Origin: Poronia punctata | Lineage: Eukaryota; Ascomycota; Sordariomycetes; Xylariales; Xylariaceae | Reading direction: 5' to 3' | Length of the DNA stretch: 61,493 nucleotides | Assembly (NCBI GenBank): GCA_022579005.1 | Contig: MU401673.1 | Coordinates: forward strand, 1-61,493 | In this document: piece after piece, positions 45,701 through 57,561 of the stretch | Position numbering within the stretch: the stretch's first letter is position 1 | How the letters are laid out: every line of letters starts with the position of its first letter | Position numbers and translations under genes: made by a program | Notes under the pieces: generated by a model | The model's input: only the letters and a program-made list of their open reading frames with translations | The model's database searches: none | Told to the model about the DNA's origin: nothing

Positions 45701-48700
45701 AAAGTATTTAGTTTTTTAGTAGTTATAGCGTAAAGAAGTCTTTAGAGAAGTATTTTTTTTTTTTAGAAGTTAATGGCGTAGTTTTATGTTGTGTGGTTAA
45801 GTAGGTAAAAAGCAGCTTTTTTGCTTATAATAAGTAGGTAATTGCAGAACTTCTTAGGTATATTTACAAGGGCATTTTAGACAGCTTAGGCGACAGCTGC
45901 AACGTTGAACTTTAAGGTATTTAGCCGGATTTTTTGTTGCTAAATAACTAAGCTAGTGTAATTTTTTTTGCAATAATTTAAAATAAATTAAATTTTGCTG
46001 CTGTTTAAAAAGAAGTGTGCTAGCTAGTGTTTTTTTATTTACTATTAAGGTAAGATAATGTTATATAAGTTGTTAAGGCTAGATAGCTTAAAGTTAAAGC
46101 AGGTAAAATAATATTCTTAGTAATATAATATAAAATAGTTTATATAATACTTATTACTATTTTTTAAAACAATAGCATTAAAGCTAATTATAAGCTAGGA
46201 AAATTATTGCTTAATAATAAAAAGCTTCTATGCTTAAGCTTTTTTTAGTAATATTATAAGTATAGAGCTCTTAGTATTTAATAAGGCTTTTATAAAGTGT
46301 TTTTTACTATTATAAAGTAAAGTTATAAAGATAATAAGTTGTTAGCCGGCTTTTAGTTTTTAAAAAATACAACGTTTAAGTTTAAAAGTGTTGCTAGGTT
46401 TTCTTTTTAAAGCAAAATTAGTAATTACCTTGCCTTTTTTTAGCTAGATCCTATAAGGCGTAATATAGGGGCTAGCTAAAAATCTAATTTAGTATTAGTT
46501 TTAATTTTTATAAACTTGGTTTTTTTAAAAAGTTTAGCTAAAACAGCATTAATTTAGGCTTTTTTAATTAAAGCAGGTTTGTTTTCTTTTTTTTAACTCT
46601 TTTTAGTAAAAAAGATTTTCTTTAAAGCTAAAAGTAAGTTTTTACTATTTACGTTTTTTTTAGCAAAACATTTTAAAGTTTAATAATTATTTTGTTTATA
46701 TTGCTAGCAGGCAACCTTATTACGCTTACGCTAGTTAATAGCAAACTATATAATATTTTAAAGTGCTTTTTTGTTTAAAGCTTACCTTTTGTTTTTAGTT
46801 TTAAACTATAGTAGTAGTTTTTTTGTATTAGACTTTTTTAGATCGTTTTTTAAAAATAGATTTTATAGGCTAGAGTTAAAGCGGTCTTTTTTGCTAATTT
46901 GTTAGCTTGACTTTAAGTGCTTTTTTGTTAAAGCAGGCCCGTCTTTTAACGCTAAAGTTAACAGCCTAGGGTTGGTTATTATATTTTTATAAATTTAACT
47001 AGCTTTTTTAATAGCGTTAAAAAACTTGTTATTTTATTTAAAAAGACTTTTTTTTTATAAGTAAACTAGTTTAGTTATTTTATTAAAAAGAGTTTTTAAT
47101 ATATAATTTTAAAACATAGTTTTAAATTATTAAATAAACTTGTTTAGGTCTAGTATTTTTATAATATACTAGGCTATGTTGCTATAATATTTTAATTTAA
47201 GCATTTTATAAAAGTTATGATGTTTTTTTACAAAATCTTTAAATTTTTCTTTTAACGCAGCCTTATAGCTTTGCTACGCGTTTTAAAGCCAAAGCTGTTT
47301 TAATTAAGCAAGCTTTTACTAGTGCTATATTTAAGCCTTATTTATTAGCAAGGAGCTTACCTAATTAATATAGTAATAGTTTTTTAAAAAGTTTATAACG
47401 TAAGTTTAAAGGTATAAGCAAACTTGGCTTTATTAAAAAAGAAATTTAAATAAGTTTTTTTTATTATAAGTTAAAAGTTTGTTTAGCTATACTAAGTTAA
47501 CTTTAGCTAAAGCAGTAAGTTAAAAAAGCTATTTAAGTATATAAGCAAGTTATTTTTTTATAGTTGCTAGCAGGCTCTTGTTATCGTTATTATTACTAAG
47601 GCTGCTAAAGGGCCTTTACAAAAGTTTGCGCAAAGGTCTTTATAGCAAAAGTAGTAGCTAATAACTGCTAAAATCGTTATTGAAGTTATTTAAGTTGTTG
47701 CTACTTAAGGCACCTAGAAATATTCCCTTTAAGCTGCCTATAAAAAAAGGCCAAAGGCGTATTATAAAGTGCTGTGCTTAGGCTTTTTTTGTAATTTTTT
47801 AGGCTTGTACGGCTTAAAGAGCTTTTAAAGTAAGTTGCTTTCAAATGCAGGCCTTTAAGCTAGAATATTTAGTTAGTAAGGCTTGCAAGCTAAAACAACT
47901 AATAAACGCGCTAGAGAGGGCACTTTTTAGCTTGCTTATTAGCAGATTAACATTTACTAGTTATTTTTAGTTTTAATAAAGTTATTTTTAGATTTTATTA
48001 ATTGCAGCCTAAGTATAGGCTTATAAGTTATTTAGTTAAAAAGGGTTTATATAAAGCTGCTATTAAAGGTTTTAAATTTATTTATTAGTTTTTTTAGCAT
48101 AATTGTTTAAGTTATTAATAAGCTTATAATAATTACTTTTTTACTTTTAAACTTTTTAATAAAGTTCTAGCAAGGCTTGTTAATAAGTTTAAGTAATGCG
48201 TTAAAGATTTTAAATAGCTAAGGTATAAATTTCCTAATTTTTTATAAACATAGTAATAGTAAAGTATACTTTTTTAGTAAAAACATTGCTTTTTTTTTTA
48301 ATTTTTTAGCAAAAGGATTATAGCTAGTCTTTATTAATTAAGAGGCCGTTTTTATAAATTTCCGTTATAGCATTATAAAGGTTTTAAACCTTGCTATACT
48401 GCTAAGATAATTTAGACTTTTTAACGGTTTTAAAGGCTTAAACACTATAAGCTAACTTTTAGCAAACGTAGATTATATCCTTTATATAATTATAAATAAT
48501 AAAAGTAACTTTAAAAGGGTGTTTAAAGGTAACGTTAAACATAAGGACATTTTTATCTATATTATTTTTAAAGATATTAAAGAAATCCGGGGTGTTGTAT
48601 AACACAAGGGCCTAGCTAGTGCTAGGCGTAGGGTTTTTAAATAAAAAAGCTATGTTGTTAGGGGTTTAAGGTTTAATAGGAAATCGTTTTTAAATAGACT

Positions 48701-49459
48701 TTTGCTGTTAATAAATAGGTTAGCAAGGGGATAGATATATGTATTAATAAAGGTAGTTTATTAATTAAAGTACTTTTTTAATAGGTAAAGGGCTTAGTAA
48801 GGCAGGTAATGCTGGAGGAGTAGCTGTATATAAAGGAAAAGGCGCGTTAAAAATAAATTTTAGTTTGTTATTAAATATAATAACAAAAGCTTAAAGGGGA
48901 GCGGTTTAAACGTATAAGTTTTTAAAAGATAATTTAGTAACGCGATACTTAATAAAAGATTTTTTAAGTAATAAGGATGCTTAATAAAGTTTGTTAGCTA
49001 AAGTAGTAGTTAGCATAACTAAAAAAGGTAAAGGTAACTAAGAAAATTGTAGGTTAAAAGAAATAAAAATAGAAGCAGTAAAATCTTTATTACTTATAGG
49101 CTTTTAAGGTTTTAGATTAAAACTAGCGTTGTTTTTAAATAAAGATTTGTTTAAGCTGTTGTTAAATAATTCCTTAGATTTTAATTTATTAAAGTCTTTA
49201 GATTTAAAGTTTTTTAAAAAGGATTTTTTTTTACTAAAAGACTGTGCTTATATAACAGGTATAGCAACTAAAGGCTAAAGGGCTTAGTTGTAAGAATAGT
49301 TACTGCTAGCAACTAAAGTTAAAAAAAAAGAGGCGTTACTAGCAATAGTTTTAATAGAGAATCTTAAGAACATAAACAATATATAAAATAAGGAACTAGA
49401 GTCTTATAACTTAGGCTAAGTAAATTAAAGTTTTCTTTTTTAGAAAATATAGAATTATT

Positions 49460-49788
49460 TATAATAAAAGGCTTAATATAGCGGCTTAAAAGTAAAAATA
49501 GCTTTAATTTAATTTAATAATTCTATATAGGCAAAAAAGGTTTATAAGGAGAAAGTCCCTTTTTAAGCCTTTTAAGGGAATATAGGTCTATTTATTCTTA
49601 TCCCTAGCCAGAGATCAGCAGTCCTTATTTTCTTTGTGCAGAGGGAGTCCGCACCTCGTATTTGCAAGTGCATGCAACATAAAACTAACAGGTTAATCTT
49701 ATCTAACCCCTTTATCTAAGGGGGCTGTCTCTAACACCTATAGCCTTCTAATTGGCTAGGTCCTATTACCTAAACATCCCGTGTAACA
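49460..49788 (-). repeat. Element 1 LTR (right; 5' LTR in coding sense)
   Basis: 329 bp. The inner end reads TATAATAAAAGG where the left copy has TGTGACAAGGGG, all differences being G-to-A or C-to-T. The outer end (...CCCGTGTAACA) is nearly intact. Confidence 0.93.
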
Positions 49789-49793
49789 CGAGA
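49789..49793. repeat. Target-site duplication, element 1 (right copy)
   Basis: CGAGA, identical to 42375-42379. Confidence 0.9.
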
Positions 49794-50035
49794 CCTGTAA
49801 AGTCTATTGGCTCTCTTAGACAAGAGTTAGAAGATCTCGATTTAATAATCACCTTCTCTTGTATACAAGCTAGAAACAAGTTCCTGCGTGACCGGATAGC
49901 AGAAGATTTCAAGAAACGACAATCCCGGCTAGTTTCAAATGGTTCTGACAAGATGCAGAGTATATATAACGGGCAGGTCGAAGTGTATCCGACAAGCGCC
50001 AAGGCATTCTGGAAATGCTACTATAAGGAGATAAC
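49794..50035 (+). pseudogene. GTPase exon 3 island between two retrotransposons, part 2 of 3
   Basis: 242 bp of normal-composition coding DNA isolated between elements 1 and 2. It continues the GTPase frame exactly after removal of element 1 and one CGAGA copy (…RSPEPR joined to PVKSIGSLRQELEDL…). It encodes a charged helical stretch (ARNKFLRDRIAEDFKKRQ). No stop codon or RIP-like change is visible within it. Confidence 0.88.
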
Positions 50036-50040
50036 AATAG
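50036..50040. repeat. Target-site duplication, element 2 (left copy, one mismatch)
   Basis: AATAG here against AATGG at 57557-57561. The single G-to-A difference is what RIP of the opposite-strand CpA would give. Confidence 0.75.
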
Positions 50041-50200
50041 TGTCACGGTTCCGGTCTCGGTGCCTACGTGTACAGGCCAAGTCTACACCAAAACGCCTAT
50101 ATAAGTAGATATAGGAGACCTTTGCTTCTTAAAGAAACCTTCTTTTTTTGTGCAATAATAATAAGTTATTATAAACCTCTTAGTAGTGTAAACTATAATA
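50041..50200 (+). repeat. Element 2 5' LTR
   Basis: 160 bp starting TGTCACGG; aligns with 57397-57556. The outer (left) half is intact and the inner half is mutated (for example CTCTTAGTAG against CCCCCGGCAG). Confidence 0.93.
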
Positions 50201-53200
50201 GTTTATTATACTTTAAAATTTTTATTAATTACTATTAATAAAACTTTTAGCTAATATATTTACTATATTGCACTTATAATAGATTGCTATAAACTTGCTG
50301 CTAAAATAACTTGCACTTTATACTTATATTGCTACTTATTAAATAAAACTTATAATATACTAATATAAAGCTAAAAAACTACTTGCTTATTAATATTGCT
50401 ATAATATTACTATGCTTACTTTAGTATATACTTTAAAAGTATACTATAAACTTTAAATTTAGCAGTATTTTATTTTACTAACTAACTTTTTTTTTTTTGC
50501 TTTAGCTTTAGCTTAATAGCATTAGTACAATTTTAGCTTTTTTTTTAGCTTTTTAGCAAACTGTTTATAAGCTTAATACTAATTATTATATTTTTATTAA
50601 CTATTTTAACTATAGTAAACTAGCTAGCAAAAAGCTGTTAAAAATTTTATAGCTTATTAATAATATTATAGTAAGCAAGTTTTAATAAGTTATTAAATTA
50701 TAATAATAAGTAAGCTTAAATAATAAATAACTTAAGTAGCTTTAGTAATGCGTAAATAAATTAAAAGCAGCAAACTAGCAACTTTACTTTAAAAGATAAT
50801 AGCTAAAAAAAAAATATACTAAGCTTTAAAATAATTTTGCTATTGCTAAAAAATAATATTAAAATGTTATTAATAAAAAAAATACTATTACTGCTTAGTT
50901 AAAATAAGCAGTATAGCAACGTAATAAAGCATAATAAAATAATATATAGCTTTAAGCTAAAGTAGTAACGTTATAAAGCTAGCTTAGCGCTGCTTTATAA
51001 AAAATAGCTACTTTATAAAAACCTGCTTTAGCTTTACTACTTAGCATACTTATAGCTTTTAACTTTATTGCTTTTATGTTTTAAGTTATATTTTTTTTTA
51101 GCGCTACTATCTTGCTTATATATTTTATATATAAAAAACTACTACGTAACTAAATTAGCAGCTTCTCTTTTTTTAATAAATTAAAAAAAAATAATAAAAA
51201 GTAATAGGAAAAATATATTAACTAGCGCAGCTAACTTAAACTTAAATTTGCTTTAAATAAAGACTGCTACTTAATACTAGTAAATAAAATCTTATTTACT
51301 TGCTTTAGCTTTTTTAGTATAGCGTTTATATAAGTTTAATTATAAGTTAAATAAGTATTAAGCAACCTTTTTAATAACTTTAAGTAGCTTGCTAGCTAGA
51401 AAAACTATAATAATATGCTAGCAAACTTAAATGCGTTTTATGTTATTATTAATGTTTATTTAAAAGCTATTTAAAAGTTTAAAAAATTAAAGCAAAGCAA
51501 TACTTTATTTGCTAGCTTTATTTTTACTTTTATTTAACTTGCTAATAAAAGCTAACATACTTTTTTATAACAAGTTAAATAGCTTTAAGCTAAAGTTAAT
51601 AAAAAACTTTAAAACGCTTTTATTTTATAAATAAGTTACTTTAAACCTAATAATATTATAGCTTAAATAAACTTTTTATAATAGCTTTTAAACAATATTG
51701 CTAACTAAGATTTTTGCTTAAACTATTGCGCTTTAGTATATAACTTTACTTTATTAACTAATAATTATATTTAAAAAAACTTTATAAACTTAAGTAAGCT
51801 TATAATAATAAGGCTTTAAAGCTTTTTTATAGCTAAAAAAAAAAAAAGCGTAAGCAACTTAGGCTTTATTAATATTATAGTTAGCTAAAATACTTAGCTA
51901 TATTTTATAAATTATTAAAAGCTAAAAAATTATAAAAGAAAATAAAAAAGTTAATACTAACTACTTAAATTAAGTTAAAAAAAAAGTAGCTTTTAGCTTA
52001 AGCTGCAGCTAAAAGCATTATATAAAATTTTAAAAAACTAAAAGAAATTATTTATATATATAGTTTATAAAGCTTAATATATCTTTTAGCTTTAATGCTA
52101 ATATATTTAATAGTAATAATACTTTAATTTTATATTAAACCTTTATTAACTTAAGCTGTTTTTTTTATAGTTTTATTAATACTTTATTTATATAAACTTA
52201 TAACTTTACTTTTTATACTACTGCTTACTTTTATACTTTTTACTTTACTAATAGTATAATAGCTAAAAAGGTTACTTAGTACTGCACTATTTAGTACTAG
52301 CTTAAAAAGTATATTAAAAATTTAAAACTATATACTTAGCTATTAAACAATACTAACATTATTTTAAAGCTTTTTTAGCTATAGTAATATAACTTAGTTA
52401 TTAACTAGCAAAAGGGCACCTTTATAATTAAAAATAATATAACAATAAAAAAATAAACTAAAGCTAACTTAATGCTATAATAATAAAATATTGCTAAACC
52501 TAGCTTTAAAACACTTTAAACTTTAGTTTTTTTTATTAATGCTGCTGCTTTTTTTTTAATAGCAAAATAAAAGGGCACTACTATTAATTTAATACTATTT
52601 ACTAAGTTTATAGCTATTATAAACGCTTTTTGCTAAATTTTAAATAATAGCGCAGCTGCTAACTATTGCTTAGTAAAGCGCTTTGCTTTTAATATACTAT
52701 TAGTACTTTTATATAAACTGCTTACTAGCAAAAATATTTTAAAACTTTAAGCTTTTTTACTTAAGCTTAAAGCATACTATAACTAGGTATAAAAAGCGCT
52801 TTTTTTATAATAAATAGCTAATAAAAATATTAATAAATTTTTTAAATATAAAAACTTTTTTATAAAAAAAAAAGTACTTGCTAAGCTATTAGCTAAGTAT
52901 TATAACTTACTTAACGCCTTTTTGCTATAAAACGCAAAAACTTTTTTTTTTTATTAGCTTTATAACTATAAAATTAACTTTATTTTTAAAAAAAAACCTT
53001 TTAGCGCTGCAATATAACTTATATTTTTTTAAAAGTTATTAATAATTTAAAAGTACTTAAATAATTATTTAGTAAAAAAGTTTATATGCGCTAGCTTTTT
53101 ATTAGCAGCTGCTTTTATTTTTTTAGCTAAAAAGCTAAAAGAAAATATATAGGTTTACGTTAACTACTATAGCCTTAATAACGTTATAGTTAAAAACTAG

Positions 53201-55770
53201 TACTTTATTTTGCTAATTTAAAAAACTTTAAACGCTTTATATAAAGCAAAATTTTATATTAAACTTAATATTATTATAGTTTTTAATTACTTGCGCATTG
53301 CTTTTAAAAATAAGTAAAAAATAGCGTTTATTATTAAGTTTAGCTTATTTAAGTGCTTAGTTATAAACTTTAGTATAATAAAAGCACTTAGCAGTTTTTA
53401 GCACTATATTAACTATGTTTTTTTTAATATTTTAAATAAGTATATTATAGTATACTTTAATAATATTTTTATTTATAGTAACTTAAAAAAAAAGCATAAG
53501 CAATATATTTATAAGGTATTAGTAAAGCTTATTAAAGCTAGCTTTATAATTAATATTATAAAATATAAATTTAACATTATTAAAACTAAATACTTAGGCT
53601 TTATTATTTTAATAAATAAAATTAATATAGACCTTGCTAAAATTAAAGCTATTATAACTTAAAAACTACTAAATATTTTTTAAGACTTATAGTAATTTAT
53701 TAGCTTTATAAACTACTATTAATGCTTTATTAAAAGCTTTTTAGCAATAGCACAGCTTTTTATAAAACTTATAAGCAAAAAAAAGTAGCTAGGCTTGCTA
53801 GGCAAACAGCCTTTTGCTACTTTTAAAGCGCTTAAAAAAGCGTTTACTACTGCTTTAGTCTTTGCTTACTATAACTTTATTAAAAAAACTATAATAAAAG
53901 TTAATATATTTAATTAAGTATTAAGTAGCGTTTTTTACTAATTTAACAATAAAAGCACTTAATACTTAATTGCCTTTTTTTTAGCAAAATATACCTTAGC
54001 TAAATATAACTATAAAATTTATAATAAAAAGCTTTTAATAATTATTAAAACTTTTAAAAAATAGCGCTTAAAACTTTAAAAGTATAAAAATATTATTAAG
54101 ATTATTATTAACTATAAAAGTTTTTAGTACTTTGCTACTATAAAGCTTTTAAATTAATAATAAGTTTGCTAGTTAAAATTTTTTAATAACTTTAAGTTTT
54201 AAATTATATACTAGCTAAAAATAAAAGCTATAATATTTAATACACTTTTTTAATAGCTTAGCAATAAGCTAGCAAGCAAAATAAATACTACTAATAACTA
54301 AATAATATATAAATTTTAAATACTACTTATATTTAATAAGTAAGCTAGTAATAATAAAGCACTAGTATACTTATAACTTATTAATAACGTAGCTTTAATT
54401 AATAAAGTGCTTAATAATGCTTATGCATAGTTATTGCTAGTTTTTTAAATTATTGCTAAAATTAAAGATTTAAAAGTGCGCTGCTTTTTAAAACTAATAT
54501 AAAAACGTTTTTAAAGTGCTTTTATAAACTGCACTATTAAATAAAAACAAATTTATATTAAAAACAAGGTTTTTATTTTAAATAATAACGTTATAAAGCT
54601 TAAAGTAATTTTATATGCTTATAATATATTGCTAGCAAGCTACTTAAAGCAGTTTAAAACTATTAACTTAGTTAAACGCATATATACTTAGCTATAACTT
54701 AATAGCAACGTTAAAACGTTTATAAAAAAATGCTACTTTTGCTAGCGTATAAAAAATTTACAAACTTTGCTAGCAAGTTTTTTTAAACTACTACTTATTT
54801 TATATAAGCTTTAGTTTAATATATTTATTAACTTTATTAAACTGCTACTAATATATAAGCAAAATAAAATTAATTATAAGCATATTTTAGTTATTATTAA
54901 TAAGCTTACTAAAATATAACACTTTATTTTTATTAAAAATACTATAGTAACAATGCTTGCAAACGCTTTTATTTTAGTAGTATACTAACTTTATAGCGCT
55001 TTTAAAATTATAGTTTTAAACTAAAAGTTATAATTTATTTTAATTTTTTAAAAAAAGTTAAATTGCTGCTTAGCTATTACTTTATTATATTTTATAGTAT
55101 ATTACTTTAAAATTAATAAGTAAATAAAAATTATAAACGCTATAATAAAATAATACTTAAAAGCTTACTATAACTATTATTAAAATAACTAAGTAAACTA
55201 GCTATTACTAGCTAAATTTATAATAAATAATTAAATATTAAAAGCTACTAGCTTTAGCTTGTTTTTTATAAATTATAGCTAGCACTTATAACTTAGCACT
55301 AAACTAGTAGCGGACTTGTTTAAATATAAAATAAAAAACTAATAAAATAAGTTTTTAGCAGCTTTAAATGTTGCTAAGCAAATTAAAAAAGTAATTACTT
55401 AAGCTTAGTTATTTATAGCTAAGGCCTAGACTTGCTATATAAACGCTATTAATATAGCACGTATTAACTTAATTTAATATAAAAAAAAAATAAAGTTTAA
55501 GTTAGTATAAAATACTTTTATATTTTAAAACTATTGCTAAAGCTAGCTAAAAAATAAATAAGCTTGTTTAATATTATTAAAGTTTATAAACAAGCTATTA
55601 TTATTAACTTACTTTAATAATATAAAGTTTTTTTAATATTTTATACTTTATTAGTTTGCTTAGCAATATAAGGGCTACTTAGCTAAAACGCGCTAAATAA
55701 GCCTTATAATAATAAAGTAAAAAGTATAGTTATAGTAAAATATAATAAAAAAAAAAAATTTTAATAGTTA

Positions 55771-55911
55771 TTTAATAAAATTTTTAATTATAAGCAGTAT
55801 AAAACTAAAAGCTTAATATATAAAGTTAAGTAGCTAGTACCTTACTAGCTATTATAAAAACTAGCATATAACCTAAAAAAAAACAAAGCTAAAATAGTAG
55901 CGTTTTATTAG
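55771..55911 (+). other. Chromodomain remnant in element 2
   Basis: Read in frame, the stretch keeps the YKVK, Pro-Tyr and AYNL...AKIVAF spacing of integrase-associated chromodomains; stop codons stand at positions where Trp and Gln codons are expected, a typical result of C-to-T/G-to-A change. Confidence 0.7.
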
Positions 55912-57396
55912 TATAACCTAAGCAAACTAAAGCTACTAAAATAGCTTTAAATGCTATAAAATAAAACTAAAATGCTAATAAGCTAATTTTACGCTTTTAG
56001 TATACTATTATTAAATATGCTATTATATAGCTTTTTAAATTTTTTATTAAAAAATTTTTAAAATTTTTTTTATTTTTTTTATTTTGCTTTTAAAAAGCTA
56101 ATAATATACTTTTTAATTACTTTTATAATACTATTAAAGCTAAAGCAGCCTAACTTTAATAAACTAATACTATACTTATTATAATTAAAGCTTTTTACTT
56201 TATAAATAAATAGCTAACAGCGTATTATTAAAAAGCTTTTAAACATTTTTAATATTTTTTATATAATAATTATTAGCAACTATAGCCTAGCAAATAGTAG
56301 TAAAAAACTAGCGCTTTGCTTTTTTTTAGCTAGTAGCTTTTACGTTATTAAAAAAAAAGTAAAGCAACTATATATTAAACTAAATAAAAAGCTTTTTACG
56401 CTTTTTACTTTTTAAATATAAATTAGCAGCAAAAGCAAGCTTTTAGCAACTTTAAAAAAACTGCTAATAAGCAATTTTTATACTTTATAATATTATTAGT
56501 AGCAATATAATAATAAGTTATAAGTAATATATATGCTTTTAAACTTTTTTATAAAAGCTAAACTATGCTTTAAGTAAATAATCTTTTTTATATTTTTAAA
56601 AGTAGCTACTAGCTTTACTACTATATTAAAAGTAGCTTAGCAAATATTGTTAAAGTAAATAAAACTATAAAACTTTTTAAAATCTTTAAAATTTTTATTA
56701 TTATTATTATTATTGCTTTTTTAAAGCGTAATAACTTATAATAAAAGCGCTATTAAATTTTAAGCATTTTTTAATATATATATAATTAGCTACGCAGCTT
56801 ATTAAATATATATAAAGATTTTTTTTTTTTTTTTTTTTACTTATTACTTTATATGTATTTTTATACTTAACGCATTGCTTATAACGCGTAAATAAACTAG
56901 CAGCAAAAAAACAGCTAATTTTAAGCATATTGCTAGCATACTAGCTTAGCTTTATTTTTTTATATTTTTTAACTAAAGTTTAAATATAATAAAAATAAAT
57001 TTTTTTTGCTAAGTAAACTAAATAGTAAATAAGCATAATGCTATAATAAAAAAGCTTTAACTTAAAAGCGCAGCATAAGAAATTAAAAGTATAATAATTA
57101 AAAATAACTAATTATAAGCAAAAAGGTAATAAAAAAAAGTAAAAATAAAAAAAAAGTAAAAGTAAGTAAAAATAAAAGCGTAAGCATAGGAATTTAAAAA
57201 GCATAATAATAAACAACAGTGCTTATAAGGCAGTTGTGCTATAAAAGCAAGCTTTTTTTATTTTAAAAACACTTTTGCTACAAAATGCTTGCTTTTATAT
57301 AAATGCTTTTTTTTTAAAAATGCAGCCTTGTTTTCTTTTTTTGTTTTTATTTTTTATATATAGCTGCAGTTAGCTATAATTTAAAAAAAAGGGTAC

Positions 57397-57556
57397 TGTT
57401 ACAGTTCCGGTCTCGGTGCCTACGTATACAGGCTAAGTTTACACTAAAACGCCTATATAAGTAAATATAAGAAACCTTTGCTTTTTAAAAAAACCTTCCT
57501 TCTTTATATAATAACAATAAGTTATTACAGACCCCCCGGCAGTGTAGACTATAACA
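57397..57556 (+). repeat. Element 2 3' LTR
   Basis: 160 bp starting TGTTACAG and ending ...GACTATAACA. The inner start is mutated and the outer end is intact. A run AAAAAAAAGGG (polypurine tract) lies just upstream. Confidence 0.93.
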
Positions 57557-57561
57557 AATGG
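57557..57561. repeat. Target-site duplication, element 2 (right copy)
   Basis: AATGG, in frame as part of ACA-ATG-GCA of the host gene; the left copy is AATAG. Confidence 0.78.

Larger units (their letters stand above)
42380..49788 (-). mobile_element. Element 1: full-length Ty3/gypsy LTR retrotransposon, RIP-degraded
   Basis: A 7409-bp element inserted in GTPase exon 3. It has 329-bp LTRs at both ends and CGAGA target duplications. The coding strand is minus: reverse transcriptase motif readable at 45297-45262 as LIYLNNLLIYAN (the family's D-D pair now N-N); the RNase H region lies toward 44600-44900 with an ETNAxNYALSAV-like remnant; an integrase remnant (VIVNPFTK) lies near 43876-43840. 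This gag-RT-RNaseH-IN order defines Ty3/gypsy. Almost every reading frame is closed by TAA/TAG from C-to-T and G-to-A changes, so it is not autonomous. Element 3 is the same family in the opposite orientation. Confidence 0.92.
50041..57556 (+). mobile_element. Element 2: full-length chromodomain Ty3/gypsy (chromovirus-type) retrotransposon, RIP-degraded
   Basis: 7516 bp with 160-bp LTRs, coding strand plus, a different family from elements 1 and 3. Readable remnants in order: reverse transcriptase VYFNNIFIYSN at 53450-53482 (D-D now N-N), then TKYLGFII near 53590, an RNase H stretch (KYNYKIYNKKLL...) at about 54000-54130, an integrase remnant (HILVIINKLTK) at 54875-54940, and a chromodomain-like segment at about 55771-55910 (YKVK...AYNLKKNKAKIVAF). 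About 1.4 kb of apparently non-coding DNA follows, then a purine tract just before the 3' LTR. Stops are everywhere, so it is dead. Its 5-bp target duplication lies in the GTPase exon. Confidence 0.92.

Noticed and set aside
50036..50108. Apparent extension of the exon island frame into 50108
   Set aside because: From 50041 on the codons belong to the element 2 LTR (the same bases recur at 57397-57468), so the host frame ends at 50035 plus the target duplication.
56710..56928. 72-codon minus-strand frame inside element 2
   Set aside because: Lys/Tyr/Ile-rich translation of AT-converted DNA with no domain; a chance frame in a mutated 3' region.
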